Source: UMGS1696 sp964430105 (GTDB lineage Bacteria > Bacillota > Clostridia > Oscillospirales > CAG-272). From it: a stretch of 64,000 nucleotides of DNA. The stretch is from positions 1-64,000 of the forward strand of contig CAYSEF010000004.1 in NCBI GenBank assembly GCA_964430105.1, given 5' to 3'. Below the pieces are notes generated by a model. It saw nothing but the letters and a program-made list of their open reading frames with translations, was not told the DNA's origin and made no database searches. Below, piece after piece: positions 33,567 to 42,810 of this stretch. Position 1 is the first letter of the stretch. Every line of letters begins with the position of its first letter. Position numbers and translations under genes: made by a program.

Positions 33567-35450
33567 TTATTTAGGCATATGCAAATGTCGCCAAACAGCC
33601 TCGGCATCTTTTTCACTTATGCCAACAACCTCACGAAGTTCTGCTTCGCTGGCGGCTTTTACTTTAGCAAATGATTTGAAGTGATCTGTAATTGCTTTTG
33701 CTTTTGCGGGGCCTATGCCTTTTATATCTTCCAGAGAAGACTTTTTCAGCGTTTTTCTTTTTGCATTAGTCATTCGGCTGACTGTGTAACGGTGAACTTC
33801 TTCCTGTATTCCGTATATCAGGCGGAAAACATCGGCCTGACGTGCGATATTCAATTCTCCGTCTTCGTCAGTCAATGTACGAGTTTTATGGTGTTCATCC
33901 TTGACCATTCCGAAGCAAGGTATATCGAAGCCTTTTTCGCGTAAAAGCTGTTTTATAACAGAAACATGACCCTTACCGCCATCAAGCAGGAGAAGATCCG
34001 GGTAGGCGTTCATTGAATCGTTCTCGCCCTTACCAATGTGATCAAGTCGGCGTGATATAGCTTCCGTCATCGCTGCATAGTCATCTTGAGTATCTTTCGA
34101 TTTGATTTTGAAAGTACGATATTCACTCTTTTTCAGCTTACCATCGATTGCAACGACCATTCCCGCTGTTATATGCTCATCTCCAAGGTTAGAGATATCG
34201 TACGCTTCGATACGTTCCGGCAAAACTTCAAGACAAAGCAGGGAAGCCAGCGTTGCAAGAGTGCGTTCGTCATTTTTGTCACGCTTAGCCGAATTTTCAG
34301 AATGTATAGCAGCATCGGAAACTGCCATATCACAAAGATATTTTGACGCACCTTTTTTCGGTGTGCGAACAGTTACTTTATGTTCGGCACGTTCGGTGAA
34401 GTAATCTGATAAAAGAAGTCTGTCGTGCTCGGGAATTTCAAAAGAAAGCAGTATTTCGCCCGGAATATATTCTCTCGATTGATATAAGGACATCAAGAAT
34501 GCCGAGAGGGTAGAATCGCCTTCGTCATCATCCGAATCTATTGTGATTTCGTCACCGCCGAAAAGAAAGTGTTCACTGTCTGCGATATAACCGCTTCTGA
34601 TATAGAAAACGGTAGCACAATCACGGAATTTAACCTCATCACCCTCGAAACCGGTCAAATGAAGACCGATAACATCACATTCTACATCGGGAGAGCCAAC
34701 TGCTTTTTGTCTTTCACCAAGCTTACGCAGAGCTTCGATTCCATCTCGATATCTTGCGGCAGCTTCAAATTCAAGCTCATCAGAGGCACGAAGCATTTTT
34801 TCCGTAAGATCATGAATAACGTCACGGGTACCGCCGCGCAAAATTTCGGCAGCTCTTTCTATTGCGTCACGATATTCGGCAGGATCGACTTCGCCCGTGC
34901 AAACGCCCATACAACGTCCGATTTGATAATATACGCAAGGGCGATCCTTACCAATATCATCAGGGAAAGTTTTTTTGCACGTTGGAATTTTCAAAGTTCT
35001 TTCAAGCTGGGCTATCGCACCGTAAACCGTAGAGGTTGACGAGTATGGCCCAAAGTAAAGCGAACCGTCAGGAAGTCGTTTGCGTGTCATAGTAATACGA
35101 GGCCAAGGTGATTTTACATTTATTCGAATATAAGGGTACGATTTTGCATCCTTTAGACGAATATTATACTTTGGAGTGTATTGCTTGATAAGACTGTTTT
35201 CGAGCGCAAGAGCCTCCATTTCGGTGTCGCAGGTGATAAAGCGAAAATCATGTACAGACGCAGCCATTTTTGTGGTTTTAGGGTCATGTGCGCCATGAAA
35301 ATATTGTGAAACACGATCTCTGAGCGAACGTGATTTACCAACATAAATGACTTTACCGCTTTCATTTTGCATGATATATACGCCCGGAGTTCTCGGAAGT
35401 GCGGCAGATTTCTCACGCAAATGCTCTATATTTTTTGATATTTCTGGCAT
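33567..35450 (-). CDS. uvrC: UvrABC excinuclease subunit C
   Basis: The 627-aa protein has the N-terminal GIY-YIG nuclease (PGVYIMQNESGKVIYVGKSRS, split as PGVYIM and VIYVGKSRSLRDRV, about residues 21-47), a Cys-containing region (CKKTFPDDIGKDRPCVYYQI), a UVR motif (about 205-240), the RNase H-like nuclease (IEAYDISNLGDEHI) and C-terminal helix-hairpin-helix motifs. It makes both incisions in nucleotide excision repair. Full length. Confidence 0.97.
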   Translation of the reverse strand: MPEISKNIEHLREKSAALPRTPGVYIMQNESGKVIYVGKSRSLRDRVSQYFHGAHDPKTTKMAASVHDFRFITCDTEMEALALENSLIKQYTPKYNIRLKDAKSYPYIRINVKSPWPRITMTRKRLPDGSLYFGPYSSTSTVYGAIAQLERTLKIPTCKKTFPDDIGKDRPCVYYQIGRCMGVCTGEVDPAEYRDAIERAAEILRGGTRDVIHDLTEKMLRASDELEFEAAARYRDGIEALRKLGERQKAVGSPDVECDVIGLHLTGFEGDEVKFRDCATVFYIRSGYIADSEHFLFGGDEITIDSDDDEGDSTLSAFLMSLYQSREYIPGEILLSFEIPEHDRLLLSDYFTERAEHKVTVRTPKKGASKYLCDMAVSDAAIHSENSAKRDKNDERTLATLASLLCLEVLPERIEAYDISNLGDEHITAGMVVAIDGKLKKSEYRTFKIKSKDTQDDYAAMTEAISRRLDHIGKGENDSMNAYPDLLLLDGGKGHVSVIKQLLREKGFDIPCFGMVKDEHHKTRTLTDEDGELNIARQADVFRLIYGIQEEVHRYTVSRMTNAKRKTLKKSSLEDIKGIGPAKAKAITDHFKSFAKVKAASEAELREVVGISEKDAEAVWRHLHMPK

Positions 35451-35560
35451 AGGTACGAATGGTTTTGAAAAAATGGAATATACGTTGATTTCTTATAAAC
35501 AAACGAGCGAGGGTGTTTGGTCACCTTCGCTCGGGTCGTTTTGGTATGTTTGTCGATTAC

Positions 35561-35824
35561 TTATTCAGCAAATCCTGTGTCGATGAGGGAAACAAGACCG
35601 TCAAGTGCATCGGCTTCATCAGCACCATCTGCAATGAGAGTAATTGTCATGCCCTTAACAATGCCAAGAGAAAGCACACCGAGAAGGCTCTTTGCGTTAA
35701 CTCTGCGGTCGTCCTTTTCTACCCAAATGGAGCTCTTATAGGAGTTTGCCTTCTGGATAAAGAATGTAGCCGGTCTAGCATGGAGACCTACATTATTTTT
35801 AATTGTAACATCACGTGAAATCAT
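35561..35824 (-). CDS. ptsH: HPr family phosphocarrier protein
   Basis: The 87-aa protein has the active-site His in NNVGLHARPAT (about residue 15) and the regulatory Ser in VNAKSLLGVLSLGI (about residue 46). HPr carries phosphate from EI to PTS permeases, and its Ser-46-phosphorylated form works with CcpA in carbon catabolite control. Both sites are present, so it is HPr rather than Crh. ATG at 35824 has GGGAG eight bases upstream. It stands alone, not next to ptsI. Confidence 0.94.
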   Translation of the reverse strand: MISRDVTIKNNVGLHARPATFFIQKANSYKSSIWVEKDDRRVNAKSLLGVLSLGIVKGMTITLIADGADEADALDGLVSLIDTGFAE

Positions 35825-35969
35825 ATCATACGCTCCCAAATTTGAAATATATAAAATATCTTGTAAACTGAGGCAGATTTCCACGCGTACGGTACGGAGA
35901 GTCTCCAAATGTATCGCCACGGAAATCACTTTTCTTCCAAAAAATGACTACACCTCTGTATTTACCAAT

Positions 35970-35998
35970 ATTATAACAAAATTCTACGGTTAAATCAA
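35970..35998 (-). promoter_or_regulatory. Promoter of the HPr gene
   Basis: Minus strand TTGATT (35993-35998), 17 bases, TATAAT (35970-35975). The leader before the ATG is about 140 bases. Confidence 0.7.
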
Positions 35999-36093
35999 TA
36001 GCTTTTGTGTATTTTTTGACCGGCAAAATGCACAACAAATCACTCTAAAATAACACTAAGATTGATGAAAATGCAGATATGCCGTCGTAGATA

Positions 36094-39000
36094 TTAAAGT
36101 TTGTTTACCGTAATGGTAACATTTTCACCGTTTATATCCCAATCCTTGGTATATCCTTCTGCTGCTTCAAAGGTAAGCACATCACAGAGAACTGTAGCCT
36201 TAAATTCATCGGAATTTTCGGAGAGAATGGAGGTGAGCTTTTCACTGCCTGTCATAGAAACAGAAATATGGTCAGTTACGACAAAATCAGCTTCTTTACG
36301 CATAGTTTGAACCTTGGAAATCAATTCACGGACAAAGCCCTCGCAAATGAGTTCTTCGGTAAGGTTGGTATCGAGTGCAGCTGCGATTCCGTTGTCTGCG
36401 ATGGAGAAATAGCCTTCCTTCTGCTTTACTTCGATAAGAAGATCGCCTTCTGCGAGATCAACGGGAGAGCCATCGAAATCAAAATGGAGCACACCGTTAG
36501 ATTTCAGCTCTTCCATAGCCTTGTTTCCGTCGAATGCATCGTTCTGGAGAGTAGAACGAATCTGACCGAGGAGTTTGCCATACTTAGGGCCGACAGTCTT
36601 GAGGTTTGGCTTGAATGAATAGGAAGAAAGTGCAGACATATCGTCAACGAACTTAACAGCCTTAACATTCAGCTCATCACGAATGATATCGGAATAGAAC
36701 GAATCAAGCACATTTTCGCACTTAACATAAAGAGCGTTCAAAGGCTGACGGTTCTTGATGTTTGCACCGTTTCTGGCAGCACGACCAAGAACAACGATGT
36801 CAACAACAGTCTTCATGTTTGCTTCAAGTTCCTTGTCAATCATTGTGGAATCAACTTCGGGGAAGGAGCAAAGATGAACTGATATAGGTGCGTTTTTATC
36901 AACAGAGCAAACGAGATTTCTGTAAATATCATCAGCCATGAACGGGATCATCGGAGCGGCTGTTTTTGAGATAGTTACAAGTGCAGTGTAAAGGGTCATA
37001 TATGCTGCAATCTTGTCGTCAGTCAATTCAGTACCCCAATAACGCTCACGGCAACGACGAACGTACCAGTTGGAAAGCTCGTCTACACATTCGTAAAGAG
37101 CCTTTGCAGCTTCCGGAATGTGGTAATTTGCAAGGTGATTGTCAACAGCACCGACAGTAGTATTCAGTACGGAAAGGATGTACTTATCCATAACTGAAAG
37201 CGCACAATCCTTAAGGTTGTACTTTGTAGGATCGAACTCATCGATATCAGCGTAAAGAACGTAGAACGCATAGGTATTCCAAAGAGTACCGAGGAATTTA
37301 CGCTGACCTTCCTGAACTGCCTTGCCACTGAATCTTGAAGGGAGCCACGGTGCACTTCCGGTGTAGAAATACCAACGAATAGCATCTGCACCATAGGTTT
37401 CGAGTGCATCAAACGGATCGACTGCATTACCCTTGGATTTAGACATTTTCTGACCGTTTTCATCCTGAACGTGACCGAGAACTATTACATTCTTATACGG
37501 TGCGCAGTCAAAGAGAAGGGTGGAAATAGCCATAAGAGAGTAGAACCAACCACGAGTCTGGTCAACTGCTTCGGAAATGAAGTCTGCGGGGAACTGAGCC
37601 TTAAACAGGTCTTCATTTTCAAAAGGATAATGGTGCTGTGCGAATGGCATAGAGCCGGAGTCGAACCAGCAGTCGATAACTTCGGGAACACGGTGCATTT
37701 CGCCACCACATTCGGGACACTTGAGTGTTACAGCATCGATATAAGGACGGTGAAGTTCAATATCGTCAGGGCAGTTAGAGGACATTTCCTTCAGTTCGGC
37801 GATAGAACCGATAGAATGGCGGTGACCACATTCGCATTCCCAAATATTGAGAGGAGTACCCCAATAACGGTTACGGGAGATAGCCCAGTCCTGAACATTT
37901 TCAAGCCAGTCACCAAAGCGTCCCTTACCAATAGATTCGGGGATCCAGTTAACGGTATTATTGTTTCTGATGAGGTTTTCACGAACATCAGTCATCTTGA
38001 TATACCATGATTCACGCGCATAGTAAATCAGAGGAGTGTCACATCTCCAGCAATGCGGATATTCATGCTCAAACTTAGGTGCTTCAAAGAGCTTGTCTTC
38101 CTTTTCGAGGTCAGCAAGTACCAACGGATCGGCTTTTTTTACAAAAATTCCCGCATAAGGAGTTTCCTTTGTGAGATTACCGGAGCCATCAACGAACTGA
38201 ACGAACGGAAGATCGTATTTTCTGCCAACCTTAGCGTCATCTTCACCGAATGCAGGTGCGATATGAACGATACCGGTACCATCGCTCATGGTAACATAAC
38301 GGTCGCAGGTTACGAAATGAGCTTTTTTCTTCTGCTTTTCAGCTGCTTCACCTGCACAGGCAAAGAGCGGTACATATTCCTTGTATTCGAGCTCAGAACC
38401 CTTGTATTCTTCGAGAATTTCGTAAGCAGGGGTGTCTTCGGTTTTAAGCTTTCCGAGAACTGTGTCAAGAAGAGCTTTAGCCATATAGTATGTCTTGCCA
38501 TCATTAGCGGCAACCTTGCAGTAGATTTCATCGGGATTTACGCAAAGTGCGAGGTTGGAGGGCAGAGTCCACGGAGTTGTAGTCCATGCAAGGAAGTATG
38601 CATCTTCGTCAACGCATTTGAAACGCACGATAGCAGAGCGTTCCTTGACAGTCTTATAACCCTGAGCAACTTCCTGAGCTGACAGAGGAGTACCACAACG
38701 AGGGCAATATGGAACAATCTTAAAGCCCTTGTAGAGCAGTCCCTTATCCCAAATCTGCTTGAGCGCCCACCATTCGGATTCAATAAAGTTATTGTCATAG
38801 GTTACATAAGGGTCGTCCATGTCAGCCCAGAAGCCAACAGTGCCGGAGAAATCCTCCCACATTCCCTTATATTTCCAAACAGATTCCTTGCACTGGTTGA
38901 TAAACGGTTCAAGACCGTATTCTTCGATCTGCTCCTTACCGTCGAGGCCGAGCTTCTTTTCAACTTCGATCTCAACCGGAAGTCCATGTGTATCCCAGCC

Positions 39001-39249
39001 GGCTTTACGCGGAACATCGCATCCCTTCATCCAATGGTAACGTGGGATCATATCCTTGATAACTCTTGTGAGAACATGACCGATGTGAGGCTTACCGTTA
39101 GCAGTCGGTGGGCCATCATAGAATGTGTATCCGGGTTTATCCGCGTTTTGAGCAAGCTGCTTTCTGAAAATCTCATTTTCATTCCAGAATTTGAGCGTTT
39201 CACGTTCGCGGTCTACAAAATTCAAGTTGGTATTGACCTTGTTGTACAT
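36094..39249 (-). CDS. ileS: Isoleucyl-tRNA synthetase (long, type 2-like)
   Basis: The 1051-aa class I synthetase has GKPHIGHVLTR (HIGH motif, about residues 52-62), an editing CP1 insert with TTTPWTLPSN, KMSKSKGN (about residue 600) and a C-terminal anticodon-binding region. Its length and the GPPTANGKPHIGH wording fit type 2 (eukaryote-like) IleRS, which in other bacteria is associated with natural mupirocin tolerance; that is inference. A T-box leader upstream couples its expression to uncharged tRNA-Ile. Confidence 0.96.
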   Translation of the reverse strand: MYNKVNTNLNFVDRERETLKFWNENEIFRKQLAQNADKPGYTFYDGPPTANGKPHIGHVLTRVIKDMIPRYHWMKGCDVPRKAGWDTHGLPVEIEVEKKLGLDGKEQIEEYGLEPFINQCKESVWKYKGMWEDFSGTVGFWADMDDPYVTYDNNFIESEWWALKQIWDKGLLYKGFKIVPYCPRCGTPLSAQEVAQGYKTVKERSAIVRFKCVDEDAYFLAWTTTPWTLPSNLALCVNPDEIYCKVAANDGKTYYMAKALLDTVLGKLKTEDTPAYEILEEYKGSELEYKEYVPLFACAGEAAEKQKKKAHFVTCDRYVTMSDGTGIVHIAPAFGEDDAKVGRKYDLPFVQFVDGSGNLTKETPYAGIFVKKADPLVLADLEKEDKLFEAPKFEHEYPHCWRCDTPLIYYARESWYIKMTDVRENLIRNNNTVNWIPESIGKGRFGDWLENVQDWAISRNRYWGTPLNIWECECGHRHSIGSIAELKEMSSNCPDDIELHRPYIDAVTLKCPECGGEMHRVPEVIDCWFDSGSMPFAQHHYPFENEDLFKAQFPADFISEAVDQTRGWFYSLMAISTLLFDCAPYKNVIVLGHVQDENGQKMSKSKGNAVDPFDALETYGADAIRWYFYTGSAPWLPSRFSGKAVQEGQRKFLGTLWNTYAFYVLYADIDEFDPTKYNLKDCALSVMDKYILSVLNTTVGAVDNHLANYHIPEAAKALYECVDELSNWYVRRCRERYWGTELTDDKIAAYMTLYTALVTISKTAAPMIPFMADDIYRNLVCSVDKNAPISVHLCSFPEVDSTMIDKELEANMKTVVDIVVLGRAARNGANIKNRQPLNALYVKCENVLDSFYSDIIRDELNVKAVKFVDDMSALSSYSFKPNLKTVGPKYGKLLGQIRSTLQNDAFDGNKAMEELKSNGVLHFDFDGSPVDLAEGDLLIEVKQKEGYFSIADNGIAAALDTNLTEELICEGFVRELISKVQTMRKEADFVVTDHISVSMTGSEKLTSILSENSDEFKATVLCDVLTFEAAEGYTKDWDINGENVTITVNKL

Positions 39250-39348
39250 GAATTCCTCCGTGTGATTTTTATAATGATATTGTATTACTTATTAGTTGAA
39301 TCGGTGCGGTGTTGAAATTTAGATAATCACTTCAAATAATTTTCCCAA

Positions 39349-39375
39349 TAACAAAAAAATCCCGGATAGTCCGGG
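39349..39375 (-). terminator. T-box leader terminator of ileS
   Basis: CCCGGA and TCCGGG (39361-39375) form a tight hairpin with loop CTA, followed on the minus strand by ATTTTTTTGTT. It ends about 100 bases before the ileS ATG. Confidence 0.85.
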
Positions 39376-39602
39376 AAAATTTCGACAAAAAATTGACAAA
39401 ATTTGTTTATACCACTCGCACCTACGATACGTTTTCTCTATAACGGGAGAAACTCCGGCAGAAGCTAAAGATCAATAATGATCCGATCACCCTGCGGCTC
39501 GGGAGTGATTTTCGAGTGCTGTATAGTATCGGCATTACACCAACCGCCGACTCTCTGAGACTATACTGAGGTTTTCCTCACACCTACTCTTTCCGTCATC
39601 GC
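39349..39602 (-). ncRNA. T-box leader (tRNA-Ile responsive)
   Basis: On the minus strand the leader shows the stem I hallmark AGAGAGTCGGCGGTTGG followed by a GTAATGCCG segment, a specifier candidate ATC (39507-39509, in AAAATCACTCC), and a T-box bulge candidate GAGTGGTATAAAC (TGGT, fitting an ACCA tRNA end). A terminator hairpin follows. The T-box consensus AGGGTGGTACCGCG is only partly kept. ATC is an Ile codon, consistent with ileS downstream. Confidence 0.85.
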
Positions 39603-39627
39603 CTTTGAATATTTTCATACATATTGT

Positions 39628-39656
39628 ATTATATATGAGAAATCACTAATTGTCAA
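39628..39656 (-). promoter_or_regulatory. Promoter of the T-box-ileS transcript
   Basis: Minus strand perfect TTGACA (39651-39656), 17 bases, TATAAT (39628-39633). Confidence 0.9.
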
Positions 39657-39741
39657 TGGGGAATATGACAAAAACCATTGATTTCTTTTGTTTGTTATGT
39701 TAACATTATTACATAAATGCCGAGTGCAATTTTACTCCCAC

Positions 39742-39770
39742 TTGATTTGTTCATTTTGGTGAGGTATAAT
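39742..39770 (+). promoter_or_regulatory. Promoter of the HAD-PHP-deoC-deoD-CARF operon
   Basis: TTGATT (39742-39747), 17 bases, TATAAT (39765-39770). No internal terminator is seen before 44104, so all five genes are probably transcribed from here. Confidence 0.75.
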
Positions 39771-39822
39771 ATAATTGTAGAATCTTTGAAATTGTAAGCA
39801 ATGTCTGAAAGGAGAGCTCGTT

Positions 39823-40494
39823 ATGTGCAAAATCGTCGATAGCGTTATATTTGATCTTGACGGAACCTTGTGGGATGCTACCACTGTTACTGCTGAAACA
39901 TGGGTCGAAATATTGCACCGTCACCGGAATATTACACCTGCACATTCGCTTGATCCTGAAAGCATAAAAAAATATATGGGTCTGACAAATGAAGAATTGG
40001 CTGAAATATTCTTTCCGACATTGCCGTTTGATGAAGCATTTTCCTTGATGCAGGAGAGCTGTGAGCTTGAAAACCTTTGGCTTCCTAAGCATGGAGGTGT
40101 GCTTTATCCAAATGTGGAAAAAACGCTTGATAGACTCTATTCTGAAAATATTCGTATGTTTATTGTGAGTAATTGTCAAGACGGGTATATTGAGTCGTTT
40201 CTTGAAGCACATAAAATGTATACTCGAATAGAGGATTGGGAATGCTCGGGACGCAGTGGTAAAGCAAAATCTGCAAATATCGCTGATATCATAAAACGAA
40301 ATTCGCTTGATTTTCCAATATATGTCGGTGATACCGTTAGTGATTCTGTTGGCGCAAGAGGTGCCGGAATTCCGTTTGTGTATTGTAAATATGGCTTTGG
40401 CGAGAATTACGGCAGAGGAAAAACCGACGATTACGATATGGCGATCGACGATATATCAGAGCTTTCTGAATTGATCAATACAGAACATAAATAA
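39823..40494 (+). CDS. HAD family hydrolase (phosphatase)
   Basis: The 223-aa protein has HAD motif I IFDLDGTLWDA (about residues 9-19), motif II FIVSNCQDG, a Lys in SGKAKSANI and motif III YVGDTVSDSVGA. It resembles phosphoglycolate phosphatase/beta-phosphoglucomutase-like subfamily IA enzymes; the substrate is not evident. As first gene of an operon with deoC and deoD it may act on sugar phosphates or nucleotides. AAGGAGAG precedes the ATG; the next gene starts nine bases after its stop. Confidence 0.88.
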   Translation: MCKIVDSVIFDLDGTLWDATTVTAETWVEILHRHRNITPAHSLDPESIKKYMGLTNEELAEIFFPTLPFDEAFSLMQESCELENLWLPKHGGVLYPNVEKTLDRLYSENIRMFIVSNCQDGYIESFLEAHKMYTRIEDWECSGRSGKAKSANIADIIKRNSLDFPIYVGDTVSDSVGARGAGIPFVYCKYGFGENYGRGKTDDYDMAIDDISELSELINTEHK

Positions 40495-40503
40495 AGGTAA
40501 AAA

Positions 40504-41319
40504 ATGCAGAAATCTAATTTTCATACACATACTGTATACTCCGACGGCGATGATACCGTTCGTGAGATGATAGAAACAGCGATAAATAAAGGCTTTAATG
40601 CGATTGGCTTTTCTGACCACAGCTTTGCAAAATCTGAGCTTGATTATTGCATGAAAGCAGAGGAGCAGCGGAAAAATTACGATGAAATCCAAAAGCTTTC
40701 CGAAGAATATCGTGAAAAAATAGCTGTGTATGCCGGCGTTGAGCTTGATGGAGAGTCAGAACGTCCGGAATACCTTGATTTTGAGTATGATTTTATAATT
40801 TCATCGGTGCATGAAATAGTACGTCATGGTGTCAGTATGCCGATAGATGCAAGTGCAGAGTTGCAAATTAAGCTTGTAAATGAGCTGTTCAGTGGTGACT
40901 GGGAAGAATTTGCAAAGGTGTATTATCACGCTTTGGTAAATCATGTAAACAGAAATAAGACCGATATCGTCGGGCATTTTGACCTTATCACAAAATACAG
41001 CTTGATGAACGAAAATGAAAGATATATCAAATATGCTATTGAAGCCGTACATGAGATATCAAAAACCTGCCGTACTTTTGAATTGAATACAGGTGCTATG
41101 GCGAGAGGGTACAGAACTTCTCCGTATCCGGCAGGATTTATTATTGACGAAATCAAATCATGCGGTGGCAGGATGATAATTACCTCTGATTGTCACTGTA
41201 GAGAAAAGCTTGACTGTTGGTTTGATGAAGCTGAAAAACTGCTGTCAACACACGGATTCACAAAAATCGAACACGCAGTTCTAAACGAAAAAATACGAAA
41301 TATAGAAATATGGCAATAA
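40504..41319 (+). CDS. PHP-domain histidinol-phosphatase-like protein
   Basis: The 271-aa protein begins with the PHP metal motif NFHTHTVYSDGDDT (about residues 4-17), followed by GFSDHSF, ELDGE, SVHEI, GHFDLI, ELNTGA and TSDCHCRE, all typical PHP ligands. It resembles HisK/HisJ histidinol phosphatases, but no his genes are nearby and the operon suggests other phosphoesters. A short RBS (AAAGG) lies before the ATG, and deoC follows after 15 bases. Confidence 0.86.
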   Translation: MQKSNFHTHTVYSDGDDTVREMIETAINKGFNAIGFSDHSFAKSELDYCMKAEEQRKNYDEIQKLSEEYREKIAVYAGVELDGESERPEYLDFEYDFIISSVHEIVRHGVSMPIDASAELQIKLVNELFSGDWEEFAKVYYHALVNHVNRNKTDIVGHFDLITKYSLMNENERYIKYAIEAVHEISKTCRTFELNTGAMARGYRTSPYPAGFIIDEIKSCGGRMIITSDCHCREKLDCWFDEAEKLLSTHGFTKIEHAVLNEKIRNIEIWQ

Positions 41320-41334
41320 TTATTGAGGTAAAAT

Positions 41335-42012
41335 ATGGAAATTAAAGATATATTGGCTAAAGTAGATCATACATTGCTGTCAGTTGATGCTACATGGGAG
41401 CAGATAAGGGCAGTTCTTGAGGATGCAATTTTTCTGAGATGTGCTTCTGCTTGTATTCCACCGTCATTTGTGCATAAATCAGCTGATTATGTTGAAGGAA
41501 TGGTAAAAATATGCACAGTTATAGGCTTTCCGAATGGCTATAACACCACAAGAGCGAAGGTTTATGAGGCTGTCGAGGCAGTAACAGACGGTGCTGATGA
41601 GATCGACATGGTGATAAATATCGGATGGCTTAAATCCGAAAGATACGACGATATTCTGACTGAAATCAAAGCGATAAAAAAAGCTATAACTGAGGTTAAT
41701 CCAAAGGCTGTATTGAAGGTAATTGTTGAAACGTGCCTTTTAACTGACGCTGAAAAGATAAAAATGTGTGATATCGTTTCGGAATCCGGAGCGGAATATA
41801 TCAAAACCTCTACAGGCTTTTCAACAGCAGGTGCAACCGTTCACGATATCGAGCTGATGGCAAAGCACGTTAAAAACGGAGTAAAGATAAAGGCTGCCGG
41901 TGGAATATCATCACTTGAGGATGCACAAAAATTTATCGAGCTTGGCGCTGACAGACTCGGATGTAGCCGTATAGTAAAAATAGTCAAGGAGCAAGCTGAA
42001 ACAATTAAATAA
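41335..42012 (+). CDS. deoC: Deoxyribose-phosphate aldolase
   Basis: The 225-aa protein has VDHTLL near the start, KVIVETCLL with one active-site Lys region, and the Schiff-base Lys in EYIKTSTGFSTAGAT (about residues 157-171), plus KAAGGISS. It splits 2-deoxyribose-5-phosphate to glyceraldehyde-3-phosphate and acetaldehyde, the last step in deoxynucleoside breakdown. Directly followed by deoD, its usual partner. Confidence 0.96.
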   Translation: MEIKDILAKVDHTLLSVDATWEQIRAVLEDAIFLRCASACIPPSFVHKSADYVEGMVKICTVIGFPNGYNTTRAKVYEAVEAVTDGADEIDMVINIGWLKSERYDDILTEIKAIKKAITEVNPKAVLKVIVETCLLTDAEKIKMCDIVSESGAEYIKTSTGFSTAGATVHDIELMAKHVKNGVKIKAAGGISSLEDAQKFIELGADRLGCSRIVKIVKEQAETIK

Positions 42013-42032
42013 ACTGAACCGGAGGAGATAAT

Positions 42033-42752
42033 ATGCCAACACCACACAACAGCGCAAATATAGGTGATATTGCGAAAACTGTACTAATGCCCGGGGATCC
42101 GCTGAGAGCAAAATTTGTTGCGGAGAATTTCCTCACAAATGCAAAGCTTGTCAATAATGTGCGTGGAATCGGTGGATATACGGGAGAATACAAGGGACAT
42201 TTGGTTTCTGTAATGGCAAGTGGAATGGGTATTCCGTCTATGGGAATATACTCCTATGAGCTGTATAATTTCTATAAAGTTGATAATATCATACGAATTG
42301 GTTCTGCAGGTGCGATACAGCCACATATCCATGTCAGAGATATAGTTTTTGGTATGGGTGCTTGTACAAATTCAAATTATGCGTCACAATACGGACTTCA
42401 TGGTACTTATTCAGCTATAGCCTCGTATAAGCTTCTTTCTGCCGGCGTTTCAGCAGCGGAAAAAATAGGTGCGAATTATCATGTAGGCAATCTTCTTTCG
42501 TCAGACACCTTCTACAATGACGATGCAAATGAAGCAAATTCCGCATGGCAGAAAATGGGTGTAATGGCGATAGAAATGGAAGCGGCGGGACTCTATATGA
42601 ATGCGGCAAGAGCAGGGAAAAACGCACTTGCTATATGTACTATATCCGACCATATTTTAACAGGTGAAGAAACATCGGCAGAGGAAAGACAGACTACATT
42701 TACGACAATGATGGAAGTAGCGCTTGAAACAGCAGCGACGATGGATGAATAA
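42033..42752 (+). CDS. deoD: Purine nucleoside phosphorylase, DeoD type
   Basis: The 239-aa protein begins MPTPHNSANIGDIAKT and has LMPGDPLRAKF, GSAGAIQ, AIEMEAAGLYMNAA (substrate-site Glu) and the catalytic Asp in CTISDHIL. It cleaves purine (deoxy)nucleosides with phosphate, giving free bases and (deoxy)ribose-1-phosphate. GGAGGAG lies before the ATG. It is 20 bases after deoC; the CARF-nuclease gene follows after 58 bases without a terminator. Confidence 0.96.
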   Translation: MPTPHNSANIGDIAKTVLMPGDPLRAKFVAENFLTNAKLVNNVRGIGGYTGEYKGHLVSVMASGMGIPSMGIYSYELYNFYKVDNIIRIGSAGAIQPHIHVRDIVFGMGACTNSNYASQYGLHGTYSAIASYKLLSAGVSAAEKIGANYHVGNLLSSDTFYNDDANEANSAWQKMGVMAIEMEAAGLYMNAARAGKNALAICTISDHILTGEETSAEERQTTFTTMMEVALETAATMDE

Positions 42753-42810
42753 GATTCATTTGCAAATTTCAGCATATCCTACGAAATAAAATCTCCCATA
42801 GGAGGTAACG

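Noticed and set aside
37471..38682. Two long plus-strand frames opposite ileS
   Set aside because: ileS is certain by motif; these are shadows of its codon usage.
40504..41319. hisK/hisJ histidine-biosynthesis gene assignment
   Set aside because: The PHP motifs fit, but no his genes are near and the operon is nucleoside salvage, so the specific name is withheld.
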